A program made the position numbers and the translations under genes. A model generated the notes under the pieces. It was given only the letters and a program-made list of their open reading frames with translations. It did not search any database and was not told the DNA's origin. Shown here piece by piece: positions 36,167-47,530 of a stretch of 64,000 nucleotides of DNA (its first letter is position 1; every line of letters begins with the position of its first letter). The stretch spans positions 39,263 to 103,262 of the forward strand of contig JAJOZX010012281.1 of assembly GCA_023014485.1 (NCBI GenBank), given 5' to 3'. Source of the stretch: Bathynomus jamesi (lineage: Eukaryota > Arthropoda > Malacostraca > Isopoda > Cirolanidae).

Positions 36167-37212
36167 CTTTGACTGAGATTGTGGGGTGCACACAGACAGT
36201 GTCAGGAGTTCTCCCAGACAATATCAAACTTTGATGATGTTTATTCATATGTCTAACTTTGAAATCATTGTCAAAAATTTCATTGCACGCAACACATTTG
36301 ACTTTGTACCTGCTGCTATGTTGTCGTTTTCGTAAGTTAATTTTTTGAGACATTTTGTTTTCCAACTAAAAGCCATAAAAGTAAATCTGAAATAAAAAAT
36401 AAGCAAGATTATTTAAGGTGATTGGAAAAGTATAAGGGATAATGGAAGCTATGCAACAAAACTCTACTTTTTCATCAAGTATGAGAAAAATACAGTAATA
36501 TAAATTATAATGATGCTATTATGTAAATTACTCTTCAGTTTTATGTATTTAAAATCAGATGCTTACGAGACAAAACAACTGTACGGGTGTATACAACCAT
36601 ACAAGTGGTCAAATAAAATTAATTTGTAAAATAATTTCAGTTCACAGTTTTGCCTTCTAATCCTGTTTTCGTCCCTTTTTAATTTTTCTCTCATTAACAT
36701 GATGTGGACCCGACAAAGTGGGGCAAAATGGACCCGACACGAAGGTTGATTGGGGGTCCAGGACCCCCCAGATCCCCACCTCCTACGCCCATGCTTGCAA
36801 TTAAGGACATGAAGCTGCGAAACGAAAACAGTTTAGTATTATTGTGGTGCTATAATAAATTATTAAATTACTATAATAAATTACTGTGTACCTTCTATAT
36901 TAAGAGATACATAATTCGCTATTATCTCTCTACATCTTTGGTACTGATTCGCTCTGTAGCGCTGATTGCCGTTCTGGTGGATAGCTAGAATAGATAGAAT
37001 TTGGGATGTAACACAAACCAACGTCTACCAACTACCTTCGTAACTTCATTGCTATGATAAAACTTTGCAGTGATCTTACAAGACTTACGAACTATTTTGT
37101 TCGTTTTTCCAGGGATTTGAGCTATGACATATGATCATATGCAAGGTGTGGATAGGCTAGAAGAAAACAGAAAAGTAGGTATAACTTATAATAAAAATTA
37201 TAGTGAAAAACT

Positions 37213-37289
37213 AGGAGCTAGTGGGATTCGAATCCGAGTGATACAGTTTCACAGTTAACGATCCTATACCGATCACGCTATCATCCAGA
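37213..37289 (-). repeat. tRNA-like pseudo-sequence (B)
   Basis: Homologue of 14900-14975, with B-box ggattcgaatcc on the minus strand and no stable cloverleaf that I can draw. Confidence 0.4.
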
Positions 37290-37420
37290 AAAAAAGGTTC
37301 AAGCGGGTTTACCATTTTATTGCAAATTCTTTTTCCATTTTATTTAAGTACGGTCATTGCACTTAAAACGCATTGAATTACTTATAAACATTATGATGCG
37401 AAAAAAGTTTAAATATAATT

Positions 37421-38326
37421 GGGCGTCCCAAAAAATGTATACACACTTTAAATAATTATAAAGGCAGTGTTTATTAAAATACATTTCATTTTCAAAATGT
37501 AATAGAATCTACAGACATTATTTAATTGTTTTGTCAACGCCTGTTTTCAAACTGACGTCCGTTCTGGTCCAGGCACTGCTGATAACGCGAAGCAATGGAA
37601 TCGCAAACATCACGAAACATTTCGTTTGGTATTTGTGTGCATTCTCGTTCAATGGCTGCTCTCAATTCAGCGACTGTTGCAGGTTTTATAGCGTAGACTT
37701 TGTCTTTTAAGTATCCCCATAAAAAAAAGTCTAGTGGTGTGAGGTCTGGTGAACGCGGAGGGTATTCTACGAAACCCCTTCGTCCAATCCACATCCACAT
37801 CGTGCCAAGTACCACTCGCAATACTCCACTCTTCGGTCCGGATCATCATCATCTTCATTAATAGCATGGACTAATCTTGGAATGTAACTTTTCCATTGAC
37901 AGCGCTTCAAAATGCGTTGGACAGACGATTCTGAAATTCCTACCTCACGACTCGCTTGCCGCACAGATTTTCTTGGACTTTGGTGATACGTTTCCAGTAC
38001 TCTTTCTTGCTTTGTGGGGCTTGTCGATGTCCGTGGTCTTCCGGAACGCTTCTTGTGGACATTCTGAACAGTTCCATCGGCTTCAAACTTATCTCTAATT
38101 CGAGTGATGGTAAGTCGCGTTGGTGGATCTGTTTGAAACTCCCTCCTAAACTGTCTTTGCACTTCAACTGCGTTTTCACACTTCCAGTAGCATTTTAGAA
38201 TGAATTTCCTTTGTTCAAAGCTTAGTCTGACTGCCATTATTAATTCTAATGGTTTAACTTGGAAAGAAAGAAACATCAATTGAGCTATCAGCTGTTAAAG
38301 TGTGTATACATTTTTTTGGGACGCCC
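37421..38326 (-). mobile_element. Tc1/mariner-type element, internally deleted
   Basis: Near-perfect terminal inverted repeats starting GGGCGTCCCAAAAAA and continuing about 30 bp to acactttaa. Unit A lacks it, but about 13 bp of the A sequence are missing at the B insertion point. The 0.9 kb interior encodes a broken transposase on the minus strand. Confidence 0.88.
37534..38237 (-). pseudogene. Tc1/mariner transposase, deleted in the catalytic core
   Basis: From the ATG at about 38237: a paired helix-turn-helix DNA-binding part ([19 protein letters not shown], then SGRPRTST and [11 protein letters not shown]), up to [11 protein letters not shown] deletion and frame change lead into [21 protein letters not shown], which holds the third catalytic acid, and the C-terminus ending near 37537. 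The first two catalytic Asp residues are gone. Confidence 0.85.
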
Positions 38327-38909
38327 CGTATATACAAAATATAAATAGATGTAATCTGCTGATAACTGATAACGTTTTTAATTTCTCAAAGTAAATATAA
38401 CAAATTCCCATATTTTAGTGATTGCGAAATTCTGCAATAGATGAAATAATAACATATGGTGATTCCCAGCGGTGATTCCCAATGGTGACTGACAGTATTC
38501 AAATACCGACCGATGCTCCATATGCGCGTCGGCTCAATTAATAAGAATAGAAATTATATCCTAAGACAAAATGGACCTTTTCCTTTCTAAGGAAACCATT
38601 AAAATGACAGAAATTAATATTTTTTGTTTTAATTCGTTAATAAAAAAAAAAAATTCACCTCAAAACAATGAAATTTACTGAAATATATGCCTACTTTGCC
38701 CACAATAAGCCAAATTTGCATTGCCAAAATTAAAATTTTCATTGAAAGTTAGCGTTTCTTTTGTTGTAATTTTTAAACATAATTAACACTGCACACTTTG
38801 AACAAACACAATTTTACAATTTTAAAAACATTTCACTCAATAAATACAAAGACTGTTTCAAATTCAATCCCTATCGTATCCTTCAGATATTTTGTCTCCT
38901 ACACTTTTT

Positions 38910-39206
38910 TGAAGAGCTGGGCCCTAGGCAGTCGGCTCACAGTTTAACGTGGAATCCGAACCACACCCCACCACGGGCGGTCAGAAATTACAGTTTTCGC
39001 CCGGACTTGAACTCACCACCTCCTAATCAGCAGCCCAGCGTCTTAACCACTAGGCTACCCAGGGTACCCACTTATCTACCAACCAATTTCTTTATTGGTG
39101 TGGAAGGATGAACAGCTTAGTTTTGCTGCGCGCTGCCTGCCGTCACCGGGTCTCAATCCCTGGGCCGATGGATTCGTAGTCAGCGATGCTAACTACTACA
39201 CCACTG

Positions 39207-39208
<2 letters not shown>
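38910..39208 (-). repeat. Dimeric tRNA-derived SINE, reverse orientation (B)
   Basis: The best preserved copy of the SINE: first module with ccatcggcccagggattgag, linker, second module with gcctagtggttaagacgctg and B-box-like gagttcaagtcc. Followed by (TA)n at 39209-39260. Confidence 0.65.
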
Positions 39209-39262
<54 letters not shown>

Positions 39263-39439
39263 GTGGTCCTCAAAAACGAATTTTTTATTTTTACTGCTCC
39301 CACCCGATAAAGTAGTTCCACTTCATAAAAAATTATTTTGGCAAAGTTTTTACCAGATCCGATAATATTTAGGGGTGGCTGTCAAACTTTAAATTTTGAA
39401 CGAAATCCTTAAAATGGGCAAAATCTGCAGCATCTAAAT

Positions 39440-40062
39440 TTGCTGGTTCGATACGAGAGAGAAGGGGATGACTTTCTTTCACGAATTGTGACTGGGGATG
39501 AGACTTGGGTACACCACTTTGAACCTGAAACAAAACGCCAATCCATGGAGTGGCATCACGCAGACTCCCCACGCAAGAAAAAGTTCAAAATGGCTCCCTC
39601 TGCAGGAAAGGTTATGGCCACCATCTTCTGGGACATGAAAGGGGGTATGATTCTGGTGGACATTATGAAGAAAGAACAAACAATCAACTCGGAGGCATAT
39701 ATTGCTACCCTACAGATACTTCAGGACGTATAAAGCGCGTTCGACCGGAGAGAAAACTTTTGCATGATAACGCAAGACCACATAATAGTTTGCAAACAAA
39801 AGAAGCCATCACAAAAATGCGCTTGACTGTGTTACCCCACCCTCCATGCAGCCCGGATCTGTCACCTTCAGACTTCCATTTGTTTGGGCCAATGAAGGAT
39901 GCTATTCGTGGAAGAAAGTTTCAGAGTGACGATGAGGTTGTTGAGGAGGTTAAGAAGTGGCTCCAGCGGAACCCAGCGGACTTTTACCAGCAAGGAATAA
40001 AGGCCCTTGTTTGGAGGTGGAAGAAAGCCGTAGAAAATGAAGAAGACTATGTGGAAAGATAA
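39440..40062 (+). pseudogene. Mariner (DD34D) transposase, 5'-truncated and frameshifted
   Basis: Mariner hallmarks in order: VTGDETWVHHFEPETKRQS (first catalytic Asp), LLHDNARPH (second), and CSPDLSPSDFHLF with 34 residues between the second and third Asp. The frame breaks once near 39720, between LQILQD and RIKRVRPERK. The N-terminal DNA-binding domain is missing, and I do not see clear terminal repeats. A (TA)n tract follows at 40177-40193. Confidence 0.88.
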
Positions 40063-40192
40063 AAACTTGTAAAAAAGGTGTGTAACTACTTGTGTACAAA
40101 ATTTCTGGAACTTTCAAGGAAACTTGGAAGAAAAAAAAAAGATGGGGCAAAATATATTGAGTGGCCCTCGTGTGTGTATATATATATATATA

Positions 40193-40629
40193 TGTATAGA
40201 AACGACGTAAGTATAGAGGAGTGTTCTGCACACGAGGAAGAGAAATAACGAACAAATGAAAAATGAGGTGACCGCCCGGGAATCGAACCCAGGATCTTCC
40301 GATTGCCGGTCAGATATGCTACCACTACACCACGGGCCTCGATCAGTCAGAAGTCGTAATTCTCCTACATAGGGCAGAAACCAATGCCTTGAGAGGGCAC
40401 CCTCGCAAATCGTGAATATGTACATTTAACTGCAATGACCACGCAGTATATTAATGTATAGAAACGACGTAAGTATAGAGGAGTGTTCTGCAATCGGAAG
40501 ATCCTGGGTTCGATTCCCGGGCGGCCACCTCATTTTTCATTTGTTCGTTATTTCTCTTCCTCGTGTGCAGAACACTCCTCTATACTTACGTCGTTTCTAT
40601 AAATTAATATACTGCGTGGTCATTCCAGT

Positions 40630-40640
<11 letters not shown>
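40193..40640. repeat. tRNA-derived SINE with an inverted duplication
   Basis: Minus strand 40340-40262: ggtgtagtggtagc (A-box) and gggttcgattcccgg (B-box), followed by a body ending acttacgtcgtttctata. A second partial copy on the plus strand (about 40486-40602) contains the B-box half and the same body. The body motif also appears in direct orientation at 40193-40231 and 40456-40492, so 40423-40637 forms a palindrome. It differs from the dimeric SINE. (TA)n then (GT)n follow at 40633-40709. Confidence 0.6.
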
Positions 40641-40710
<70 letters not shown>

Positions 40711-41025
40711 TAGCATTAAACCTGCTTGGTATATACACACCTTTGTTTTAGTTATACACACGCTAAAAAATTGCATGCATCGGTGACCGATACATGCAAA
40801 TTTTTTAGTTTACAGTATTTATATTTGTTGAGTATTCAAACTTTCCGCTATTAGTCAAAAAGACTTTATCTGAATTTAAAAACAGTCAAAAATTCGCCAA
40901 CCCGCGACTGTAGATTTTTACCCACCAATTAGTCTTAAAACCAGCCCAATTTAGCGAGAAAACTGCGGACTTGACAACTGCACCCCTGCATTGTATACTC
41001 GTACATTGTGAAGTGAGCTGCCATC

Positions 41026-41091
41026 ATGGATGTTCATTATTATTTCAAAAGAAAAAATGAGAGTGATGCAAATATGAATGAAGCTGATAAT
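41026..41091 (+). pseudogene. Short transposase N-terminus-like fragment
   Basis: ATG followed by DVHYYFKRKNESDANMNEAD and a stop. It resembles the start of ZBED/Charlie-type hAT transposases, but nothing downstream continues it. Confidence 0.3.
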
Positions 41092-41375
41092 TAATCAGAG
41101 TAAATTTGCCAAATATAGACTTAATCAAATTGACGATTTTGAACAATCTTCTGTGGCAAATAGTACACAGACCAAGACTTCAAGACTTTACTGTGGTAAA
41201 TCTATTCATTTGTCTAATTTAGTTTACACTTGCTGTAAATAAGGCTTTGTTAATACATGAATATTGGCTCTAGTAAATGGTTATGTATATAAATACACGT
41301 ATGGTAAATACACCTTTGTTTAGTTACTCACAGGCCCTCCCCCCCGCCCTTGACCAAATCCTGGGTACGTCCCTG

Positions 41376-42350
41376 TAGCAATGTGTGTCTTCAAACCTTT
41401 CTTCTAGTTCAATAGGCCTAACATCTGCAAATTTATCGGCATTGTTGTTTGAAATTTCGACAGCAGTTGTAAATTCGTTTTCTTCAACATTCTCTTCATC
41501 ACTATCATTGTTCATGCTTGCATCTTCTTCAGAAATGTGTTGATTAACTGTTGTGTTTCTTGAATTACTTTTTTTGTAAAGGACATCACAAACAGCTAAG
41601 TGCAGACCACGTGCAAGACATTGTTGATGCTTACTATGGTTAATTCTCCCAAATTTTACCATGACACTGGCTCCATCTGTTACACTAGCAATTATGTCAT
41701 TTTCCATGCTTAATTTAAAGTCATTTAGTTTTTTCAACAAGCTTAATAGTTTTATCAGCAGGTAGAGATCCAAAAATACGAACCATTCCCAAATTCCAGA
41801 ACTTTCCAACTGCATGAACATTAACATTCATATAGCGACGATTTCGTAGCGATGTGCATTCATCTAAAGAAATGCTAAATCTTTCACCATCTGATACTTT
41901 TTTGGCAATTTCGGAAGTAACAGATTCCTCTGCAATATTATATTGTTTGTGCACCATATCCATAACTTGAGACGGTGTTTTTGGTAATGACATGTTTTTT
42001 TCAACGAAAGATTTTCAAATAAATTCACTCTTTGCAATTGTATGAATTGAAAAACCATCAACAGAAGCAAGCTTTGCACAATTTCTTCACTGGTCTCTGT
42101 CTCTGGTTTAAATACAAACGAAGTTATTTTTTGTTGAACATTGCTCAACCCTATTTTTTTCTCACTGAGAGGATCTAAAGTCTCTGCACATGGTATTTTT
42201 AAGTTTTCATCTTCGAGCTTATGGCCACTTTTCAAATGACGAAGCAAACCACTTGTTGAATATCCTTTGTATTTTATTATTGCAGACCATTTCTTGCACT
42301 TAGCACTTTCATTTCCTTCTAGTCGTTCAAAATGCTGCCATGACTTTGGC
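41376..42350 (-). pseudogene. BED-finger hAT transposase pseudogene
   Basis: On the minus strand from about 42350: a BED-type finger (SWQHFERL, AKCKKW with Trp in place of a zinc Cys, STSGLLRHLKSGH), a linker, then the RNase H core in other frames (FSISLDECTSLRNRRYMNVN, SVTDGASVMVKFG, CLARGLHLAVCDVLY) and an acidic tail. Multiple frameshifts. At 41375 it is cut by another hAT terminus reading CAGGGACGTACCCAGGATTT on the minus strand. Confidence 0.75.
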
Positions 42351-42359
42351 TGCGTGACG

Positions 42360-43269
42360 TGATGGGATTATAATTTATAACAATGATGTAAATATGTGGA
42401 CATAATGTGGTAAGGCAGATCAACAGAAACTACACTATGACACAAGCGGAAGCGGTAGACTGAGTGTTAGTTGATAAACCTGCCGCTTGCGCTTGTGGCG
42501 CTTTTTAACTGTTGGTTGAAATTATTCTAGAATGTTATAGCAAACAAACAAACAAACACTTTATTCAGACTCAACAGGTACAAACATTATACAAGAGGTC
42601 CATAGAAGATTAAAGATAGTTGTCTGGAGCACTGACTAAGTAGGCCAGTGAATCACTGTGTATAATGAACATACAATTGCCTCCGCCAAATGCGTTAGAC
42701 ATGATTAGCAAAACTTTAGTTATAAATTTTAGTATGTTTCAAAGGTTTAACATTATAAATAAGAATAAAAATTATAAAATCTAATGAAATTCAATATAAA
42801 ATAAAAAAGTTTTGAAATAGAAGTAAAAGCGACAAGAGAGTTACCCAATCAATTTTCAGATAGTTATCCAATCAATTTTCATTTCACTTTTCAGTAGGAA
42901 GAAAACGAATTTCACCCCATACTCAAGCGAAAACGGTTTTCAAAGTTTAAAAAAGAGGTGAAAGAAATTTTTTAGAAATATCAACTAATTTCATCGAAAG
43001 AGTAATTTCGAGGCACCGAATTTTCCTTACCTTCGTTCACTTCTTTCGGGATCCATTTCGGTGAAGTAAATTCATACGCAGACCAACGACTAAATGAAAC
43101 ATATTTTATTAAATAAGAATTTGTTTTGTATTTTATACAAAATGGAATAGTTTCGTCCTCATTTTGCAAATGAAATTTAAATACAAAAATGAGTAAACAG
43201 ACACCAACCGTCACTTCTATATTAATGAAGGAAAGATCACTCGAATAAGCTTGACTTTTTGCCATTTTA
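42360..43269. other. Spacer, no gene seen
   Basis: AT-rich. Contains a (CAAA)n tract near 42541-42556 and a 94-codon minus-strand frame (42981-43265) with no recognised domain. Confidence 0.4.
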
Positions 43270-43610
43270 CGTAAAAAAAATAATAGAATCTGTATGTATA
43301 GAACAATAAGATAGTTTTAAATTTTTGCGAATGTACTTATAAGAGGGTCCCTTTAATAAAAAATGCCCTTCCAGTGTCGGGAGAACGGGATCTAACCTAG
43401 GTGCGAATTTCTTAATGGTCCCTGGACTGTTTTCCCTCTTGTTTTTGGTTCATTCGTTTTTCTGTATCCATCCGAAGAGGATGCCAGTGAGCATCGAAAC
43501 TGTTGTGGAAATAAACTCTGTCTATTAGACTATTAGAGTGGGTTTTTATTATCATATTTTGACCTTCACGTAGAAAAAAGTGGAGTTTTTTGCATTTACG
43601 GTGAAAATAG
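43270..43610 (+). repeat. Penelope-like terminal sequence, inverted relative of 35607-36166
   Basis: Plus strand carries gaggatgccagtgagcatcg followed by aaactgttgtgg, then gaccttcacgtagaaaaaag. About 300 bp match the B-unit copy in reverse orientation. Confidence 0.45.
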
Positions 43611-43843
43611 TGTTTGTTTCGGTCATGAAAAGCTCCCTCTTTCTTTTACAGCTTAAAAAAGCTTCAAATCTTGAAACTTTTTAACTCTGACACGCAGATA
43701 ATAACCTATACAGATATATTTTATTTATCTATTCTGGATTTATTTACTCAATAGATTTTATAATGATAAATATATATTTTTATTGTAATTTTTTTATTTA
43801 CTACTTTATATTTCATTTATAAATAAACACTTCCCATTGTGAA

Positions 43844-44048
43844 TCGTGGCCAGTGTCGTAACCGCATCCCGTCGATTGGCAAAGTTAATCGACATTAGGG
43901 CTGGGTAGTAATCGGGTGGGAGACCTTCCTTTGCGTCCAGATTATGTAGCGACCCGTGGTTCGGATCGCGCGTACAGCTGTAGGTTCCCTCCTCATATGA
44001 CCTTTTAAGATGTTGCGAAGGGGGTTAAACAACCCCTATGAACCACCA
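43844..44048 (+). mobile_element. 5S-rRNA-derived SINE
   Basis: The head matches the internal promoter half of 5S rRNA: catcccgtcgattggcaaag, then ttaatcgacat, gggctgggtagtaatcgggt and gggagacc, corresponding to box A, the intermediate element and box C. The tail ends in a hairpin ggggtt-aaac-aacccc. It is flanked by a perfect 12-bp duplication tcccattgtgaa at 43832-43843 and 44049-44060. No poly(A). This is SINE3-like architecture. Confidence 0.85.
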
Positions 44049-45030
44049 TCCCATTGTGAAATGCGCTGTAGGCTCACTATCTAATGTTGCTTTTAATTTT
44101 TCTTGTAGAGGATCGTGGACAAGCTCACTTGGCTCCTAAAGTTGGTGTCGCCATTGTAGGAGGGACGGAAGTTCCCCCTCACTCCATGCTCTTAATCGAC
44201 AGCATGTTCTGTTGCGGTGGTTCAATCATCTCTCAAAACTGGGTCATGACTGTTGTCCATTGCTTTGCTGGGTAAATATTTTTCTATAAAGTCTTCTAAA
44301 TGGATCTTCCTCAAATTTCAGTCTAAAAACTAAAAGTTTTCGAGAAAGTGATGAGGTGTACTGAGCTGTAAATTACTAAAGCGTAATAGGCATTTCCTAA
44401 CCTCATTATTGTTTCATTATTATTATTATTTTTAATTAATAGTGTTCGATCCGTCAGTATTGTCGTCGCTGGTGTCCGCAACCTCTCTGTAAATGAACCG
44501 TCCCAAGTCATCATGGAATCAACACAGTTCTTTGTCCACGAGAATTGAATCCTACAAACTTAAGCAATGATATAGCCATGATCAAGCTTCCGAAAGCAGC
44601 TTATCTTCAGTGGTAGTTATCAATAACTGGACCTTATGGTCGTTGCTAATGAAAAATATGTAAGGAAAGCAGACATGTCAACTCTCCCGGATTTTAAGTC
44701 TATCTCACGGTCTCATTATTATTAATAATAATAATAATGATAATAATAATAATAATAAAATCGGGGGAGAATGTCTTAAACTCCATTATGTGGGATATGT
44801 CTCCAGTTATCAAAATGAGGCACATTCAGAAATCTCACTGATTTTCCTACTTCAAAGGTTGACGTCTCTGGGAAAGTGATTACTCAAGCAGATTGCATAC
44901 TGTTACAATCGAAGTCGATAACATCTATTTACATTACAGATTACATTCAGCCAGTTTGATTACCTAGTCAGGGTTCAGCTCCCCTTCCAGATGATATCGT
45001 AGTAACCCCAACTGGATGGGGCAGTGATGG

Positions 45031-45472
45031 TAAGGAAAAATCTACCTGTGGACGTGTCTTTTCCTCTCTTTCGCTTGTTTTAAGCTTGCAACACGTTTTG
45101 ACTTGCATTATGCGTAAGGAGGATAACAGCCGTGTCTCATAAACCCCCCAAGGAAAGGGGTAGGGATAGGGGCCCGAGCATGGACTACCTTAGCCTGAGT
45201 CGCTTAAACTGGGGTGGCCGGCCCCTCGCTTTGTCGTGAGGTAAAATACAGAAAAGACAACCACCCAGCTCTAGGCAGTATTGGGGTTCGATCCCAGCAG
45301 AGTCTTAGCACTGCGAAGGGTAAGAAAGACTTTAAATTTTTCTACTTACGCTGTAAACATATGGATATGTTATTGTGAATGAAAGAACTGCCAATTATTT
45401 CTTATTTTCATTTTCAGATTCGCTCTCAATTCTAATCTATTGTTAAGCTAAAGTTTTATTGAATCTTGAAAG
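45031..45472. other. Intron of D with a tRNA-like segment
   Basis: Around 45130-45320 the sequence ggggttcgatcccagcag is B-box-like, and a GC-rich block precedes it. Probably a SINE relic; I cannot define the ends. Confidence 0.35.
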
Positions 45473-46280
45473 GATATGGAGGCAGGGCCAACAAGGCCAA
45501 CAAAACCAACACCTTTCATGAGGTAAATGTTCACACCATTATCAGTGAATAAATTATTTGCACTGATGCGAGTTATCGCACGAGGACACGCAATTTTCCC
45601 CATTTTCCGCGTAAGTTAAAAGATACGATAACGTTTATTATAATAACTATTATAAATTATTATATAATTAACTGCTGTTAATTATCCTTCATAATAATTA
45701 GATGGGGCCCTCCTTGGAACAAGTGGCTAAGCGACAAAAGTAAATAACACCAGAAAAGCTAAAAAAGTTGTATCGATCTGAAAGTGGCATAACTTTTAAA
45801 CTTTTTGAAGATATTTCGATGCTTAGTCACTTCTTCCTAGGAGGGCCTCAGGTCATATGTTGAAGTTTGTGACGAGAGAATGTGTCTAAACTTTTTTATT
45901 TTTAATAATAAACGGTGAATATGTGTATGATCTGTTTGATATGATTCTACTAATTTGGTATTTTAAGCCTTTAACGCCGACCGTTGCCTTATGGCAACAT
46001 GAGCTTGAAACCAATTTTGAGCCTTACGATCTGAATATTAAAAGTTATTTTGGCTTGAACAGGAAAAAATTAAATAAAAATTTCATAATTCAGGCATAAA
46101 AGGGTTAAAATAAGAAACCATTTTCTACGTTCAGTAATTTTCGCTCAAAGGTTTGAAGACGGAACTGTTTGATTTGATTTGAAAGTAGACCTTAATTGTA
46201 GGACTGGATGGATCCTGATATTCGCAATGAATTAGTACCCCTTATATTTCTACAGGTTTTTTTAAAGTTCTATATGAGTA

Positions 46281-46682
46281 TACAGGGTGTCCCGTAAGTC
46301 TGGAACCATAGGGCAAAATGATAAAAACGGCAATAAAAACGCCGAAGAGACTTTTGGGGACTTTGTGAAATGAGCGAGGATGGTAGCGGCTGTGTCATCG
46401 TCAGTGGATGTCCTCGGAAGTCCACTGCGTGGTTTATCTCCTATGGATCCCGTTTCCCTGAACTTTGCTACAAGTTTGCCGACACAGCTGTGTATTATCG
46501 GCGCGCGGTCCGAATGCAATCTGTTAAATTCCTCAGCGACCTCCCTCTGACTCCGATTTCCTACGCGCAGAATTACCTGGATGCGTTCTTTCTTACTCAA
46601 AGACATCATGGGCACTTGCATAAACGGAAAACATGAATTATTTATTTTACCCTATGGTTCCAGTCTTATGGGACACCCTGTA
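46281..46682 (-). mobile_element. Tc1/mariner MITE just upstream of exon 7 of D
   Basis: Terminal inverted repeats ACAGGGTGTCCC... of about 32 bp with 2-3 mismatches, bounded by TA. On the minus strand it keeps an N-terminal HTH piece (MSLSKKERIQVILRVGNRSQ, then KPRSGLPRTST). It ends 15 bp before the exon 7 start of pseudogene D. Confidence 0.85.
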
Positions 46683-46856
46683 TATATGTTGTAACAGGGT
46701 GACTCTGGAGGACCTCTGAACCACAAAATAAACTGAGATTAGAGGGATCGTGTCTTTCGGTTCCAGTGCAGGATGCCTTTCAGGGTATCTTGACGCTTTA
46801 CAAGGGTCAATCTATACCTTGGTTGGATCCAAGACAAGAATGGCATTACTGTCTAA

Positions 46857-47530
46857 ACCTTTTAGCAGTTAAATTGCGCTAACTATTCCGTACCATTTAC
46901 TTATCCTACTCTTAATTTTAACCAGACATGGCATAGGAAGAGACTGTAGACACCAATCGACCAGGAAAGTACTCCCGTGGGGACGTTAGACAGGAGAGAG
47001 GGAGTGCTGGAACTCCTGTTTCTCTTATCACTGTTCTTTTTAGCCAATCTTTTACCGTGTCCCCTCGACCCTGTAAGCAGTCCAGTAGTCCAAAATTTCT
47101 ACTGAGAGGAGAAAGGGAAGAGAATAAAATTTAGGGGAATAATATAAAGATTAGATGAGAAGTGTATATTGGGTGATATCTAACATTCACTGCATTTTCT
47201 TAGCATGGAATATTTTAGATTTTTTGGGGGGGGGATTGGGAGTAGGGGGTAGAGGAACAAGTTTAAGTCGACCTGCTTAACGGTGAACTGTATGAAGTCG
47301 ACTTGCATAAACTCGACAACAAAAATTCTCTAAACTTGGTTAAGGTCGAAAGGTTAGACTTTGTGCGTTTTTTAAAATTTTGGGATGGATGAAAGAGGAT
47401 TTGAAATGTCTAAAGAAACTGATCCTTTCACTGAGATAGCCGAGATGCAACTTTTTTTTACCCGGTAGTTCCCAAATATCTTTTAATGTTTTTCCCAGTA
47501 TCGGGAATGGGTGAAGTGATCTCTCCGATG
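46857..47530. other. Spacer 3' of pseudogene D
   Basis: Contains a G-run near 47224-47234 and short frames. I recognise nothing. Confidence 0.4.

Larger units (their letters stand above)
30729..36793 (-). mobile_element. Outer hAT element of unit B
   Basis: Same CATGGGCGTA ends and cttgcaat duplication (30721-30728, 36794-36801) as 9511-14491. It lacks the 542-bp MITE. It contains the 3.5 kb element 30958-34441, and lost the C-terminal transposase piece at a junction near 35128. The N-terminal finger frame at 36156-36365 is open here. Confidence 0.85.
44109..46856 (+). pseudogene. Serine protease paralogue D, decayed
   Basis: Remnant exons in the A/B/C order. Exon 3: 44109-44271 (IVGG, CCGGS, VVHC in place of AAHC, and about 5 residues lost before the Cys). 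Exon 4: 44443 to about 44612 (frameshift before the NDIAMIKLP Asp motif). Exon 5: 44940-45029 (TGA where the PVCLP Cys codon should be). Exon 6 traces: about 45473-45612. Exon 7: 46698-46856 (GDSGGPLNHK, then a frame break, SFGSSAGCLSGYLDA). Exons 1-2 are not found. It is far more diverged than A, B and C are from one another. Position 226 is Asp, as in crab collagenase, unlike Ser in the other copies. Confidence 0.87.

Noticed and set aside
42981..43265. 94-codon minus-strand frame
   Set aside because: No domain, no homologue in the other units, no splice or promoter support.
43844..44048. Possible 5S rRNA gene
   Set aside because: Only the internal promoter half resembles 5S; the tail and 12-bp TSD show a retroposed SINE.
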